Notes: generated by a model from the sequence alone, not told the origin. Shown: positions 54,441-64,000, counted from the stretch's first letter. The stretch is 64,000 nucleotides of DNA from Candidatus Limnocylindrales bacterium (GCA_035571835.1 DATNBU010000024.1:1-64000), one strand, 5' to 3'. Numbers and translations are program-made.

Positions 54441-54926
54441 ATGCCGACGTTCGACGTAGTTTCCAAGGTCAATTGGCATGAGGTCGACAACGCGCTCGGC
54501 CAGGCCGTCAAGGAAGTGTCGCAGCGCTACGACTTCAAGGGCAGCGACACGAAGATCGAGCTCGTGGACAAGGCGCTTCAGCTCGAGTCGACGGACGACT
54601 TCAAGATCAAGGCCGCCGTCGAAGTGCTCGAAGGCAAGCTCGCCAAGCGCGGCGTGTCGCTGCAGTGCCTCGACAAGGGAAAGATCGAACCGGCGTCCGG
54701 CAACCGTGCGCGCCAGAAGATCGCCATCAAGGCCGGCATCGAAACCGAGACGGCCAAGAAGATCGTCAAGGACATCAAGGCGACCAAGATGAAAGTGCAG
54801 GTCGCGATCCAGGCCGACAGTCTTCGCGTATCGGGAAAGCAGCGCGACGATCTGCAGGAGGCCATCGCGTTCCTGAAGAAAGGCGATTACGGGCTTCCGC
54901 TGCAGTTCGAAAACTTCCGCGACTGA
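54441..54926 (+). CDS. YajQ family nucleotide-binding protein
   Basis: 161 residues, matching the family length. FDVVSKVNWHEVDNALGQAV, QRYDFKGSDTKIEL, and KATKMKVQVAIQADSLRV followed by GKQRDDLQEAIAFLKKGDYG are diagnostic. Two ferredoxin-like domains; relatives bind nucleotides or cyclic-di-GMP. Cytoplasmic. Downstream of lolA by 52 nt and convergent with the giant repeat protein gene. Confidence 0.94.
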   Translation: MPTFDVVSKVNWHEVDNALGQAVKEVSQRYDFKGSDTKIELVDKALQLESTDDFKIKAAVEVLEGKLAKRGVSLQCLDKGKIEPASGNRARQKIAIKAGIETETAKKIVKDIKATKMKVQVAIQADSLRVSGKQRDDLQEAIAFLKKGDYGLPLQFENFRD

Positions 54927-54953
54927 CGCGTAAGCAGTCCGCGTCCGCCATCG

Positions 54954-54974
54954 GCGTCGGCATCGCCGACGCCA
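54954..54974. terminator. Possible hairpin between convergent genes
   Basis: GGCGTCGGC/GCCGACGCC 9-bp stem with loop ATC, 28 nt after the YajQ-family gene. No T tract; could terminate either gene. Confidence 0.35.
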
Positions 54975-54999
54975 TCGCCGGCGATACTTCGGATTTCGC

Positions 55000-57900
55000 C
55001 TACGGCAACACCTGGACCCATCCGTCGTTCGAGTACGCGAACTGCGCGTTCCAGCACCCGAGATCGTTGCGGAGCTGGATTCGCGGCGGCGTCCACCCGA
55101 CGCGCGTCGTGATCTGCGCGGTCTCGTCGCCGCGAAGCTTGAGATCGATCGATCCCCGCCCCGGGTCCGCGCTGCCCTTCAGCTTCAGCTGCAATGACCC
55201 GGTCGACGTCTTGCGCCGCAGAGCGAAGCCGGTGCTCGTTTCTGTCCAGCAGGGCTTGCTGCCGCACGTGCCGCCGGCGCCAAAGTTCACGTCCACGTTC
55301 AGGCCATCGTCGTCGTACACGCAAAGCGAGAAGCTCGTAGAGCTCGTGGGGTCGCCGAAATCTTCCTTTGCAGAGTCTCCGTGTTTCCAGGACCACGCTA
55401 CTTGGGCCTTCGACGGATCAACGCTCGCCTTGATCTGGAAGCGACTTGCACCGGCTACCGGGGACTCACGGCAGTCTTCCGCGGCAACCGCGGGACATTC
55501 GTTGATGCATGCACGGGAGCATCCGTCGCCGTCGATGCGGTTGCCGTCGTCGCACTGCTCGCCTGCGTCGAGCGCGCCGTCGCCGCACGTCTCCAGCACG
55601 CATTCGTCGTCGCATCCGTCGCCGGGTTGGGCGTTGCCGTCGTCGCACGTCTCGCCGGCATTGAGCGTGCCGTTGCCGCAGTGGGCAGGAAGGTCGTATG
55701 CCCAGAGCTCTCTTCCATTCTGCGTGGTCGTTGCCGCGAAGAAGATTCGCGAGCCCGATCTCGTAATCTCGCCGGGTGTCGACCCGCCAAGGCCGGCATG
55801 AATGTCGGCGATCAGGTGCGTCCTGGACTCGGTGCCGTCGGTCGTCCACAGCTCCGGACCGGTGACGCCGTCATTGGCGCGGAAATACGCTCTTGCACCG
55901 ACCGTTTCGAAATCGCCCGGATCGCTTCCGGCTGCGCCTGGACTGATGTCGGCGACGAGCGTCGTTCCGCTCACCGTTCCGTCACTGCGCCAGAGCTCGC
56001 GCCCGCTACCGGCTTCTTCGGCCGAGAACAGCACGCCGTCTCCAAAAACGGTCACGTCCTCGGGCGACGAGCTCGCCGGACCCGGGTTGATGTCACCGGC
56101 CGGAACGGTGCCGATCTCGGTACCGTCGGTGCTCCAGAGCTCCCGCCCGTTCGAAGCGGTGGTTGCACTGAAGAAAACGCGATCGCCGACCTTTACGAAA
56201 CCTGCCGGACTGCTGCCGCCCGTACCCGGCTCGATGTCCGCCAGGCGCGAGGTGCCGGCTCCGGTTCCATCCGATATCCATAGCTCCAGGCCATGGGCCG
56301 GGTCCGAAGCCGTGAAGAGTAGCTTCCCGCCAAGAACGGCAGAGTCGAATTCGAACTGGCCGCTTACCAGAGTGACGTCGGCGACCTTCGACGTGCCGGC
56401 CACCGTTCCGTCTGTCTTCCACAGCTCGTCCTGATCGGCCTCGGAGATGCGGCGCACGACGATCATCACGATCGTGCCGGTGTCGACGAATCCGAATGGG
56501 CTGTGCACGGGATGAAAGGGGCACAGTTCTCCCTGGCAGGATGCGTACGGGAAGGATGCAAGCTCGACTTCGGCGCCGAAGGTGCCATCGCTGGCGAACG
56601 CTTTGCCGTTTCTCGCGAAGAACAGCGAGTCGCCGACCGGCGTGAAGTAGGCGGCTCGGCCGTAGGTCATTCTCGAGAGGCCACCATCCGGCTGGCGAAT
56701 CCAGATGGAGTTACCGTCGCTGAGCACGATGTTTCCGTTCCAGTCCGCAAAAGCTTCCGGCTGCAGGTTTACGCTGGTGGTGCCTGCGAATGTGCCATCA
56801 CTGATGTGCAGTGAGGAATCGAAGAAGCGGCCGAACGCAACGCTGCCTCCACTGGCAAGCAGCCGCTCGGGATAGCTGCTCGCTCCCAATGCGGAACCGA
56901 ATGACGCGAGCAGCACCGTGCCCGCCTCTGTTCCGTCGCTTGCCGAAAGGCCGCTCGAGGCGCGAAACACGAGTAGTCCGCTTCCGGTCGCGACCGGGGT
57001 ATCCGACGGACCGATGTCGGCGACGCGAGTCGTTCCGGCGTTCGTGCCATCGGTACGCCAGAGCTCATAGCCGGATCCCGTCAGGAAGTAGGTGAACCCA
57101 CCGGAATTCACGAAATGTGTGGGAAACGAGCCGGACGAACCGACTACAATATCGCGAACGAGAACCGTGCCTCCGGGCGTGCCATCGGTTTTCCAAAGCT
57201 CGTTTCCCGTAGCTCCGTCATCCCTGCCGAAGTACACCGTGCCGCCTCCATCGAACGGAACCGTCGTGTCCGAGTCTGAAGCGAGGGCAACCGTTCCCGC
57301 TTCGGTGCAGTCGCTCGCGTAGAGCTGCCGTGTCCCGGGTACAAAAAACAGTTCGGTGAAATAGAGTTTGCCGCCCGACTTTGTCAGCGATCCGCTGATC
57401 GAGCCTCCGGGAACGTCCACCACGAGATGGGTGCCGGCCTCCGTCCCGTCGCTGACCCAGAGCTCGCGTCCTCCAGTGCCGTTCGCCGAAAAGCAGGTCT
57501 GCCCGCCGATGCTGACGAACGACTTCGGGAGGGAAGAAGCTGCGCCCGAATTGATGTCGGCAACGCGGTAGGTACCTGCTTCGGTTCCGTCGCTTCGCCA
57601 CGCCTCGGTCCCGTCGACATCTTTCGCCGAAAACCAGGCGATGCCGTCGACATCTGCCAGATCGCCCGCGTAGTCGATGTCCGCGATGCGTACGGTCCCT
57701 GCCTCGGTACCGTCACTCTTCCACAGGTCGTAGCTCGTGGCGGAGTCGGAAATTTCAGGAGCCGACGCGAAGTACAGCGTGCCGCCGATGTTCGTCAGGT
57801 CTTTGATGCTTTCACCGGCGGACGCGACGCGCACGGTACCGGCCGCGGTCCCGTCGCTCTTCCAGATTTCGGGATGTCCCGACAAGCTGTTGACGAAGTA

Positions 57901-58200
57901 TGCCGTGCCGTCGACATCACAGAAGTACGTAGAGGTCGCACCAACTTCGGTGAGCTGTCGCATTCCTGCGGACGTTCCGTCGGTGTTCCACATCATCCGG
58001 AACTCCTCGTAGGCCGCACCTTCGATCAGGAACACGCGGCCTGATGATTCGCCCAGCACGCTCACAGACGAGAGTCCGCCGCTGTTGAGATCCTTGACGA
58101 GGTACGGAATGCCGGCGGATGACATTTGCGGCAGCAACGTGAACGAGGTCACGAGCCAGCACCGGAGCGCATGGCGATACAGTCGGTTTGTCGTTGTCAT
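55000..58200 (-). CDS. Giant secreted ELW-TDGT repeat protein with Cys knots and shared C-terminal domain
   Basis: 1066 residues with a signal peptide ending near QMSSAG. Residues about 60-850 consist of some 16 repeats of roughly 45-50 residues with the core ELWxTDGTxxGTxxVADI, a known bacterial repeat thought to form beta-propellers. Two Cys knots follow ([18 protein letters not shown] and [16 protein letters not shown]). The last 165 residues are the C-terminal domain shared with the genes at 2 and 27632 ([25 protein letters not shown]). Extracellular or surface-exposed; function unknown. Divergent from rimO. Confidence 0.88.
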   Translation of the reverse strand: MTTTNRLYRHALRCWLVTSFTLLPQMSSAGIPYLVKDLNSGGLSSVSVLGESSGRVFLIEGAAYEEFRMMWNTDGTSAGMRQLTEVGATSTYFCDVDGTAYFVNSLSGHPEIWKSDGTAAGTVRVASAGESIKDLTNIGGTLYFASAPEISDSATSYDLWKSDGTEAGTVRIADIDYAGDLADVDGIAWFSAKDVDGTEAWRSDGTEAGTYRVADINSGAASSLPKSFVSIGGQTCFSANGTGGRELWVSDGTEAGTHLVVDVPGGSISGSLTKSGGKLYFTELFFVPGTRQLYASDCTEAGTVALASDSDTTVPFDGGGTVYFGRDDGATGNELWKTDGTPGGTVLVRDIVVGSSGSFPTHFVNSGGFTYFLTGSGYELWRTDGTNAGTTRVADIGPSDTPVATGSGLLVFRASSGLSASDGTEAGTVLLASFGSALGASSYPERLLASGGSVAFGRFFDSSLHISDGTFAGTTSVNLQPEAFADWNGNIVLSDGNSIWIRQPDGGLSRMTYGRAAYFTPVGDSLFFARNGKAFASDGTFGAEVELASFPYASCQGELCPFHPVHSPFGFVDTGTIVMIVVRRISEADQDELWKTDGTVAGTSKVADVTLVSGQFEFDSAVLGGKLLFTASDPAHGLELWISDGTGAGTSRLADIEPGTGGSSPAGFVKVGDRVFFSATTASNGRELWSTDGTEIGTVPAGDINPGPASSSPEDVTVFGDGVLFSAEEAGSGRELWRSDGTVSGTTLVADISPGAAGSDPGDFETVGARAYFRANDGVTGPELWTTDGTESRTHLIADIHAGLGGSTPGEITRSGSRIFFAATTTQNGRELWAYDLPAHCGNGTLNAGETCDDGNAQPGDGCDDECVLETCGDGALDAGEQCDDGNRIDGDGCSRACINECPAVAAEDCRESPVAGASRFQIKASVDPSKAQVAWSWKHGDSAKEDFGDPTSSTSFSLCVYDDDGLNVDVNFGAGGTCGSKPCWTETSTGFALRRKTSTGSLQLKLKGSADPGRGSIDLKLRGDETAQITTRVGWTPPRIQLRNDLGCWNAQFAYSNDGWVQVLP

Positions 58201-58335
58201 TTCGGCCTTCCCCTCGACCGGTCGAGACCGGCGAGCAAGAGTGCACTGCCTACCAGAGCTGGGTCAAGCAGGTTACCGCCGCAGAAAGCCGCGGTTTTCC
58301 CGCGCCGGCTCCCGAGGCTATGGACAGTTCCCTCA

Positions 58336-59655
58336 ATGGAATCGAAGAAAATCTATCTCGCCCGTCTCGGGTGCCCGAAAAACCAGGTCGACGGCGAGCT
58401 GATGCTCGGCCGCGCGCTGGCCGACGGCCATTCCGTCGTGGCGAATCCCGACGACGCCGACATCCTGGTCGTCAACACGTGCGCATTCATCGCGCAGGCA
58501 CGCGAGGAATCGGTCGATACGATTCTCGAGCTCGCGCGCATCAAGGCCGCGCGCGAAGGACGGCGCCTGGTCGTCACCGGCTGCATGGCCGAGCGCTACG
58601 GCAGCGAGCTGACGAGCGCGATCCCCGAGATCGACGCGATGGTCGGAACCGGCGCGCTCGACCGTTTTCCCGATGCTCTCGTTGCGCGCGGCGGAGAAAT
58701 CTTCCGCGCGGCCTCGCGGCACTATCTGCCGTCGGCGTTGATGGAGCGCGCGGTCACCGAAACCGACGGATCGGCCTATCTCAAGGTCTCCGAAGGCTGC
58801 GATCACGAATGCTCGTTCTGCGTGATCCCGTCGTTCCGCGGCAAGCACGAGAGCCGTACGATCGAGGACATCGCGGCCGAGGCCGAGCATCTTGCGGCCG
58901 GCGGCATCGTCGAGCTCAACCTGATCGCGCAGGATCTTTCGGCGTACGGACGTGACCTCGGCATAAAGGACGGACTCGCCGGCCTTCTGTGGCGGCTCGG
59001 CCGCGTGCGGGGCCTCGAGCGCGTGCGCTGCTTCTACCTCTATCCGAGCACGCTCAGCGACAGCGCGCTCGATGCCATTCGCGACGTGGACAACGTCGTT
59101 CCGTACATCGACATACCGCTGCAGCACGCCGACACCGACGTGCTGCGCGCGATGCGGCGCGCGAAAGACACCGGGCAGATCCGTCGCGTCGTCGAGCGCA
59201 TCCGCGAGCGCATCCCGGGTGCCGCGATCCGCAGCGCGTTCATCGCGGGCTTTCCCGGTGAGACCGAGGCCGCTTTCGAGCGGCTCTGCGAGTTCGTCGT
59301 CGAGACGCGCTTCTCGAACATCGGCGTCTTTGCGTACTCACCCGAGGAAGGAAGCGGCGCCCATGATCTTCCGGGCGCCGTCGATCCCGACGAAGCCGTG
59401 CGCCGGCACGACGTGCTGATGTCGCTCCAGCAGCAGATCACCGCCGAGCTGCTCGCCGCCCAGGTCGGCAGCCGTCAGAGGCTGCTCGTCTGCGGCGAGG
59501 ACGAAGACGGCGCGTGGTTCGGCCGCACCGACCTGCAGGCTCCGGAGATCGACGGCGTGACCTTTCTCGGGGGCGCCGGCGGCGAATACCGCCGCGGCTC
59601 GCTCATCGACGTCGAGATCACCGGCTCCGAAGGCATCGACCTGTTCGCCGAATAA
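58336..59655 (+). CDS. rimO: Ribosomal protein S12 methylthiotransferase
   Basis: 439 residues from the ATG at 58336, the usual RimO length and start (KKIYLARLGCPKNQVDGELM). The N-terminal UPF0004 domain has Cys13 and later Cys in NTCAF and TGCMAERYG. The radical SAM cluster motif is CDHECSFC at residues 155-162. A C-terminal TRAM domain completes it (DLQAPEIDGVTFLG and SLIDVEITG). It adds a methylthio group to the Asp of ribosomal protein S12. Confidence 0.96.
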   Translation: MESKKIYLARLGCPKNQVDGELMLGRALADGHSVVANPDDADILVVNTCAFIAQAREESVDTILELARIKAAREGRRLVVTGCMAERYGSELTSAIPEIDAMVGTGALDRFPDALVARGGEIFRAASRHYLPSALMERAVTETDGSAYLKVSEGCDHECSFCVIPSFRGKHESRTIEDIAAEAEHLAAGGIVELNLIAQDLSAYGRDLGIKDGLAGLLWRLGRVRGLERVRCFYLYPSTLSDSALDAIRDVDNVVPYIDIPLQHADTDVLRAMRRAKDTGQIRRVVERIRERIPGAAIRSAFIAGFPGETEAAFERLCEFVVETRFSNIGVFAYSPEEGSGAHDLPGAVDPDEAVRRHDVLMSLQQQITAELLAAQVGSRQRLLVCGEDEDGAWFGRTDLQAPEIDGVTFLGGAGGEYRRGSLIDVEITGSEGIDLFAE

Positions 59656-59659
59656 AAAA

Positions 59660-59713
59660 GGGGACAGGTACATTTATTTTTCCTGAGCAAAATGGCGGGT
59701 TCGCTCCGCGAAC
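59660..59713. repeat. GGGGACAGGTACATTT element after rimO
   Basis: GGGGACAGGTACATTTATTT begins 4 nt after the rimO stop and is followed by GTTCGC-TCC-GCGAAC (59699-59713), a 6+3+6 hairpin. The AT-rich element is unlike its GC-rich surroundings and shares the GGGGACAG core with the repeat at 38277. Confidence 0.65.
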
Positions 59714-59846
59714 GTCGAATGCGACTCGTTTGTTCTCGAATGCGCCCGCCAGGCCGATCTTTCGTGCCCCGGCGCATTGACGAACGGGCATCTCGTCACT
59801 AAGGTGTCCCGCCTTTCGCCCGGCAAGGGGCAACCGGAGTAGGAAA

Positions 59847-60272
59847 ATGAGAAAACGCGACCGCGACAAGTTCCAGCTTAAGCTTCTCGAAATGCGCAAG
59901 GAGATCCTGCGCGTCATTCAGGAAGACATGAAAGAAGGTCGCGAGGGCGAGGCCGGAGAAGGCCGCGACACCTACGATATCGCGAGCGACGAGCGCGACC
60001 GGGAGATCAACCTCCTGCTCGGCGACCGCGAGCGCAAAAAGCTCCAGCTCATCGAAGACGCGCTCCATCGCATCGACACCGGCGAATACGGCGAGTGCGA
60101 GGAATGCGGCGGCGAAATCGTCAGCGGGCGCCTCGACGCGATGCCGTTCACGCGCCTGTGCGTGACGTGCCAGGACGAGCACGAGCAGGCCCAGCGCACG
60201 ATGCACGTCGACTCGGGCGGCATGGCCGCGCCGCGCTACCCGGCCAACGAAACCGAAGACGATTCGTTCTGA
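59847..60272 (+). CDS. DksA/TraR-family zinc-finger protein
   Basis: 141 residues with GGAGTAGG before the ATG. A helical coiled-coil N-terminus (DRDKFQLKLLEMRKEILRVI) is followed by the C4 zinc finger: CEECGGEI and CVTCQD, separated by SGRLDAMPFTRL. The pair of Asp residues at the coiled-coil tip of true DksA is not obvious, so it could be a DksA paralogue. Such proteins enter the RNA polymerase secondary channel and modulate initiation. Confidence 0.92.
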   Translation: MRKRDRDKFQLKLLEMRKEILRVIQEDMKEGREGEAGEGRDTYDIASDERDREINLLLGDRERKKLQLIEDALHRIDTGEYGECEECGGEIVSGRLDAMPFTRLCVTCQDEHEQAQRTMHVDSGGMAAPRYPANETEDDSF

Positions 60273-60294
60273 CGGCAGCCTCCGCGCCGACGCG

Positions 60295-61581
60295 ATGTCG
60301 GCGTGGACCGCCGGCCTTCGCGCCGTCGACGCAGAGTCGAGCGTCCGGCGCGCGCTGGCGGCTCGTCCCGATCTCGATCCCGCCGATCCTCGAACCCTCG
60401 TCGTCGCAGCCGGCAAGGCCGCGGCCGGAATGCTGCGTGGTCTTTGCCGGGACGATGCGGGCGCGCCTCGAATCGCTCGCGCCATCGCGGTGCTCCCGTC
60501 CGGCGCCGACATCGCCGGTCTCCCTTCGACGGTCGAGGTGCTGCGCGGCGGTCATCCGTATCCGACCGCGGAAGGTCGTGCGGCAACGCTTCGGGTCCTC
60601 GAGTCCGCGCGCACGCTCGGCGACGGCGATCGCCTTCTGGTGCTGCTGTCCGGTGGAGCGTCGGCGCTTCTCGAAGCTCCCGCGGCCGGCGTCGATTTCG
60701 AAAGTCTCGCCGCCACCTATCGCGCGCTCGTCGCGAGCGGCCTTGCGATCCGGTCGATCAATCTGATTCGCGGATGCCTGTCGGCGGTCAAAGCCGGCCG
60801 TCTTGCCGCTGCAGCAGGGCCCGCGCGCACGACGACGTTCGCGATCTCCGACGTCGAGGGCGACGACCCGGCCGTGATCGGATCCGGGCCGACCGTCGAG
60901 CCCGTGCTGCCTGTTTCCGAGCGCTGCCGCCGCGCGCTCGACGTCGTCGCAGACGCTCACCTCTCGTTGCCGCCACGCGTACTCGAATTATTGCGACGCA
61001 GTGCAGAGGCATCCGAAGACAAGCCTGGACAGGCCCGCTTTGCGATCGACTACACGGTCATCGCATCGATCGGCAACGCCATCGGCGCCGCGCGCGACGA
61101 GCTCGCACGGGCAGGCTACCGCGTGATTGCGCCGAACGGCGGCGAGCGTCTCTACGGCGATACCTCGATCGCAGCAGCGCGCATCGCCGAGGTCGCCGGC
61201 GAATGCGCGGCGGCTTCGTCATCGCAGCAGCGCTGCGCCGTCGTGTTCGGCGGAGAGACGACCGTCGCGGTGCCGCCCAGCGGCGCTGGCCGCGGCGGCC
61301 GCAACCTCGACGTCGCGGCGCGAGTCGCGCTTCACGTTCGTGATCGCGAGCGCATCGCCGTGATCAGCGCGGGCACGGACGGTGTGGACGGATCCAGCCG
61401 GGCGGCCGGCGCGATCGTCGACGGCGGAACGTCTGGTCGCTGCGAGGTGGCCGGATTCCCGCTCGCCGCTGCGCTCGAAGCGTTCGATACCGAGCCGGCG
61501 CTCGACGCCGCAGGCGATCTGGTCGTGACCGGGCCGACCGGCACCAATGTCGGCGATTTGACGGTCGTCGTGACCGGCTGA
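60295..61581 (+). CDS. Glycerate 2-kinase (MOFRL family)
   Basis: 428 residues, start at 60295, 22 nt after the DksA-like gene. N-terminal DUF4147 domain with LVVAAGKAAAGMLRGL, GGHPYPTAEGRAATLRVLE, LLSGGASALLEAPAAG and NLIRGCLSAVKAGRLAAAAG. The C-terminal MOFRL domain has VFGGETTVAVPPSGAGRGGR and SAGTDGVDGSSRAAGAIVDG. It phosphorylates D-glycerate at C2 with ATP, feeding glycolysis. Confidence 0.94.
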   Translation: MSAWTAGLRAVDAESSVRRALAARPDLDPADPRTLVVAAGKAAAGMLRGLCRDDAGAPRIARAIAVLPSGADIAGLPSTVEVLRGGHPYPTAEGRAATLRVLESARTLGDGDRLLVLLSGGASALLEAPAAGVDFESLAATYRALVASGLAIRSINLIRGCLSAVKAGRLAAAAGPARTTTFAISDVEGDDPAVIGSGPTVEPVLPVSERCRRALDVVADAHLSLPPRVLELLRRSAEASEDKPGQARFAIDYTVIASIGNAIGAARDELARAGYRVIAPNGGERLYGDTSIAAARIAEVAGECAAASSSQQRCAVVFGGETTVAVPPSGAGRGGRNLDVAARVALHVRDRERIAVISAGTDGVDGSSRAAGAIVDGGTSGRCEVAGFPLAAALEAFDTEPALDAAGDLVVTGPTGTNVGDLTVVVTG

Positions 61582-61803
61582 GGCCGGCCCCAAGGTCGCT
61601 GTCGCGGCCGATTCGCAGGTCGCCGCCGCCCCGACACCCGTTTTTGCTGAACATTTTCACCGCCCGATTGGGACCCGCAGCCCCGGCGATTCATTTTCAA
61701 GAGCGATTCAAGAACTTCTCAAAGGCCTTCCGGCCGAAGCAGCGCATCCTCCGACCATACCGCGGCCGCCCACTGGGGGCCGCAAACAACGGAGGACTCC
61801 AAG

Positions 61804-62046
61804 ATGAACGTTTCCACCTCGCTCCCGCCGGTTCCCAGCAGCCAGACTCTTTCGACCTGGACGTCCGCGCTCCTGCAGCCCGTGCTGCGCAGGGCCGTTG
61901 CCAGGAAGTTCGCGCGGCGAGTGGCCGCGACGCCCGCTACGCATCTCGCGATGACATTCCGCCGGCGGGTTTCCACGGCAAGGTCCACCGACCGCTTCCC
62001 GATGTCGTTCGCGAAGAGATTTCCGACCGTACACGCGGCCCACTGA
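61804..62046 (+). CDS. Small, very basic protein, unrecognised
   Basis: 80 residues. A perfect GGAGG (61791-61795) lies 8 nt before the ATG. Composition is remarkable: about 13 Arg and only one acidic residue, with a segment RRAVARKFARRVAATPATH and FRRRVSTARSTDR. It also has an N-terminal Ser/Pro/Leu part. No transmembrane helix or known family. It sits between glycerate kinase and a convergent dioxygenase gene; the 222-nt leader before it holds a GCGGC/GCCGC hairpin. Could be a nucleic-acid-binding or chance open frame. Codon bias is the main missing test. Confidence 0.4.
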   Translation: MNVSTSLPPVPSSQTLSTWTSALLQPVLRRAVARKFARRVAATPATHLAMTFRRRVSTARSTDRFPMSFAKRFPTVHAAH

Positions 62047-62071
62047 ACGCGGTCGATGCGAGCAGGCGACG

Positions 62072-62974
62072 TCAGTTGTCGTCGCGCGTTCGCGCACTCC
62101 CCAGGTAACTCTGAAGTTGAAAGTCGCGATGGCTGCCGGCCGTCACGGTCTTGAGATAGGGCTTCCACCGCGGCGGCGTTGCCGGCTCGGGCCGGTCGCC
62201 CATCACGGTCACGCGCTGGATCACGCGCTCTCCTTCGAAATCGTTCAGCACGTGATGCTGCGTGCAGCGGTTGTCCCACATCGCGATCGTGCCCTGCGTC
62301 CAGTGATAGCGCACCGTAAAGCGCGGGCTCGCAACCCAGCGAGTAAGGAACGGCAACAGCGCTTCGCTCTCCTGATGGCTCAGCTCGACGATGCGGCGGG
62401 TGAAATGCTCATTGACGAACAGCGCCCGGCGGCCGGTTTCGGGATGGGTCCGAACCACCGGATGCACCGCCATCTGTTCGGGCTTTCCATGCGGCTGCGC
62501 GTCGTGCAGCGCGGAAAGCCCGTCGAGGAAGTCGCGCATCGGCGGCGAAAGCTCTTCGTACGCCTTGTACGTGTTCGTCCACATCGTGTCGCCGCCGAAC
62601 TCCGGACATCTGACCATGTGAAGGATGGCGATCAGCGACGGGCTTCGCTGGCATGACAGATCGCTGTGCCATTCGTCGGCGACTGCACCCTGGCCGCCGT
62701 ACGCATGCAGCTCGAAAAACTCCGGACGCTCGGCATTCAGACTGAGGTTCGGATGCGACTCGAGCTCGCCGAAGAGCTTTCCGAAAGCGATATGCTCGTC
62801 GGGCGTCAGGTGCTGATCCGGAAAGAACAGCACCAGATGCTCGGTCAGAAGAGCGCGGATCGCTTCGGCGTCGGCGCGATCGGCTTCCACCAGCCGAATC
62901 CTGCGGATTTCCGCTCCAAGCGAGCCGGAGAGTTTTCTTACGTCCAGCGTTGCAGTCTTTGCGGCGGTCGACAT
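62072..62974 (-). CDS. TauD/TfdA-family Fe(II)/2-oxoglutarate dioxygenase
   Basis: 300 residues with GGAGG before the start at 62974. The Fe(II) facial triad is in DEWHSDLSCQRSP (His and Asp, near residue 100) and CTQHHVLNDFEGER (distal His, near 253), with the 2-oxoglutarate Arg in RVIQRVTVMGD. A family-typical GGDTMWTNTYKAYEELSP (near 128) is present. TauD relatives hydroxylate taurine, 2,4-D, alkyl sulfates or similar acids. The substrate here is not decidable. Divergent from an FAD monooxygenase, which may act on the same compound class (inference). Confidence 0.93.
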   Translation of the reverse strand: MSTAAKTATLDVRKLSGSLGAEIRRIRLVEADRADAEAIRALLTEHLVLFFPDQHLTPDEHIAFGKLFGELESHPNLSLNAERPEFFELHAYGGQGAVADEWHSDLSCQRSPSLIAILHMVRCPEFGGDTMWTNTYKAYEELSPPMRDFLDGLSALHDAQPHGKPEQMAVHPVVRTHPETGRRALFVNEHFTRRIVELSHQESEALLPFLTRWVASPRFTVRYHWTQGTIAMWDNRCTQHHVLNDFEGERVIQRVTVMGDRPEPATPPRWKPYLKTVTAGSHRDFQLQSYLGSARTRDDN

Positions 62975-63158
62975 GGTGCACCTCCGATTCGCTTCTCGAG
63001 CGAACCGCCGCGCCGTCGGGCGCGCGGCTGCCGGACGATAGCAGGACTGCCCGCGTGGATCGACGCCCCGCGCAGGCAGCGTGTCTCATCCCTCAGCGTG
63101 AGCGGAACGGTCGCCGCAGTTGCGGCCCCCGGCTATCGTCGATCGAGGAGACCTGAGG

Positions 63159-64000
63159 ATGCCTGTCTTCCAGCCGAATCGCGGAGTGATCGTTCTCGGC
63201 GGCGGCCCCGTGGGCCTGGCTGCGGCGCTCGAGCTGGCGCGCTTCGGCGTGCGCAGCGTCCTCGTCGAGAAGCACGCCGCGACGTCGTGGCATCCGAAGA
63301 CGCGCAACTTCAACACGCGAACGATGGAGATCGCGCGGGGATGGGGACCGGCCGTCTACAAGCGTCTTCGCAGCATCGACACTCCGGACGGCTGGAAGAG
63401 TCCGATCCGCTTTCTCGAAAGCGCGGTGGGCAAAGAGTTCGGGTTCATCGAGTCGCGCGGCTTCGAGGGGCCAGGCCCCGATATAAGCCCTGCGCTGCCG
63501 TCGATGACTTCCCAGGATCTGATCGAGAAGATCCTCGTCGATGCCGTGCGCATGTCGGGCATGGTCGAGCTGCGATTCGCCACCGAAGCCACCCGCCTCG
63601 TCACGGGCGGCTCGCCGGCCGACGACGGTGTCGAGCTCGAGGTGCGCGACGTCGCGACCGGCAACATCGAAACGTTGTCGGCAAGTGCGCTGGTTGCAGC
63701 CGATGGAGCGTCGAGCCTCGTCCGCAGTGAGCTCGGCCTGCGGATGGAAGGCATCCACAGCGTGACCAACGTCGTGAACTGCTACTTTCGCGCCGACATC
63801 GAGCGGCTCATCGGCGAGCGGCGCGGCGTGCTGTTGTTCGTGACCAACGAGCACGCAAGGGGCGTGCTGCAGCCGCTCGACGGTGTCGGGCGCTGGCTCT
63901 GCCAGATCAACGTCCCGATCGAAGAGTGGTCGCTCGAAGTGTTCACCAAGGAGCGCGCACGCCAGTGGCTGCGCGCTGCTGTCGGCGTTGCGGACTTCGA
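63159..64000 (+). CDS. FAD-dependent monooxygenase (3' end outside window)
   Basis: At least 280 residues from the ATG at 63159 (GAGGAG upstream), open to the window edge. The Rossmann motif IVLGGGPVGLAAALELARFG is at residues 11-30, VLVEKHAATSWHPKTRNFNT follows, and ALVAADGASSLVRSELGL is the DG motif near residue 182. This is a group A flavoprotein hydroxylase like the one at 6703, with which it shares these motifs but not close sequence. The C-terminal GD motif is beyond the window. Shares a 184-nt divergent promoter region with the TauD-like gene. Confidence 0.9.
   Translation, partial: MPVFQPNRGVIVLGGGPVGLAAALELARFGVRSVLVEKHAATSWHPKTRNFNTRTMEIARGWGPAVYKRLRSIDTPDGWKSPIRFLESAVGKEFGFIESRGFEGPGPDISPALPSMTSQDLIEKILVDAVRMSGMVELRFATEATRLVTGGSPADDGVELEVRDVATGNIETLSASALVAADGASSLVRSELGLRMEGIHSVTNVVNCYFRADIERLIGERRGVLLFVTNEHARGVLQPLDGVGRWLCQINVPIEEWSLEVFTKERARQWLRAAVGVADF

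Overview
The window is about 64 kb of GC-rich bacterial chromosome. It has ordinary protein-coding density and no phage, IS transposase, CRISPR array, rRNA or tRNA that I can see. The gene content points to a Gram-negative, non-model lineage: a LolA carrier, a DUF3300 lipoprotein, many exported Cys-rich proteins, DksA/TraR, RNase J, a WS/DGAT acyltransferase, an F420/PPOX-type protein, and the gene order rpmE-prfA-prmC-murA followed by his genes. Candidatus Binatota (Binatia) or another deltaproteobacteria-like group would fit; this placement is inference from gene content only.

Layout. 1-4269: the 3' part of a Cys-rich tandem-repeat surface protein, then a DUF3300 lipoprotein with a Gly/His-rich tail. 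4333-5823: glpK. 5942-10241: a TetR-controlled aromatic-degradation cluster (FAD hydroxylase, extradiol ring-cleavage dioxygenase, FAH-family hydrolase) with inverted-repeat operators in front of the regulator. 10466-12759: two convergent secreted dockerin-like proteins around a strong terminator. 12823-15246: a minus-strand set (GST, NTF2-like, membrane protein, crotonase). 15429-24705: a housekeeping run, rpmE, prfA, prmC, murA, hisD, hisB, hisH, hisA, hisF and a class III CoA-transferase. 24929-35206: exported proteins (including cohesin-like and dockerin-like ones), a metallophosphoesterase, a DUF4331 + TPR pair and a molybdopterin oxidoreductase. 35213-40388: WS/DGAT, PPOX-like, sulfotransferase, acyltransferase and alpha/beta hydrolase genes, with a hairpin repeat element at 38277-38355. 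40445-45875: trxB, moaC, a Thr-linker Cys-rich protein, radC and a large secreted protein. 45947-54926: DUF1272, ssb, plsC, rnj, uppP, ftsK, lolA and a YajQ-family gene. 55000-58200: a giant ELW-TDGT repeat protein. 58336-64000: rimO, a DksA/TraR protein, glycerate kinase, a small basic ORF, a TauD-like dioxygenase and the start of an FAD monooxygenase.

The most unusual theme is a dispersed family of exported proteins built from a small set of shared modules: a cohesin-like domain (two genes), a dockerin-like Asp/Ala-rich pair of helices (three genes), CGNG-type Cys knots, and an apparently undescribed C-terminal domain with an LC[IV][YF]D...G.CW signature (three genes). No carbohydrate-active enzyme accompanies them. 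They could be components of a surface-assembly system unlike a cellulosome. This is the main candidate for a new system in the window, and it rests on visible sequence similarity rather than any database search.
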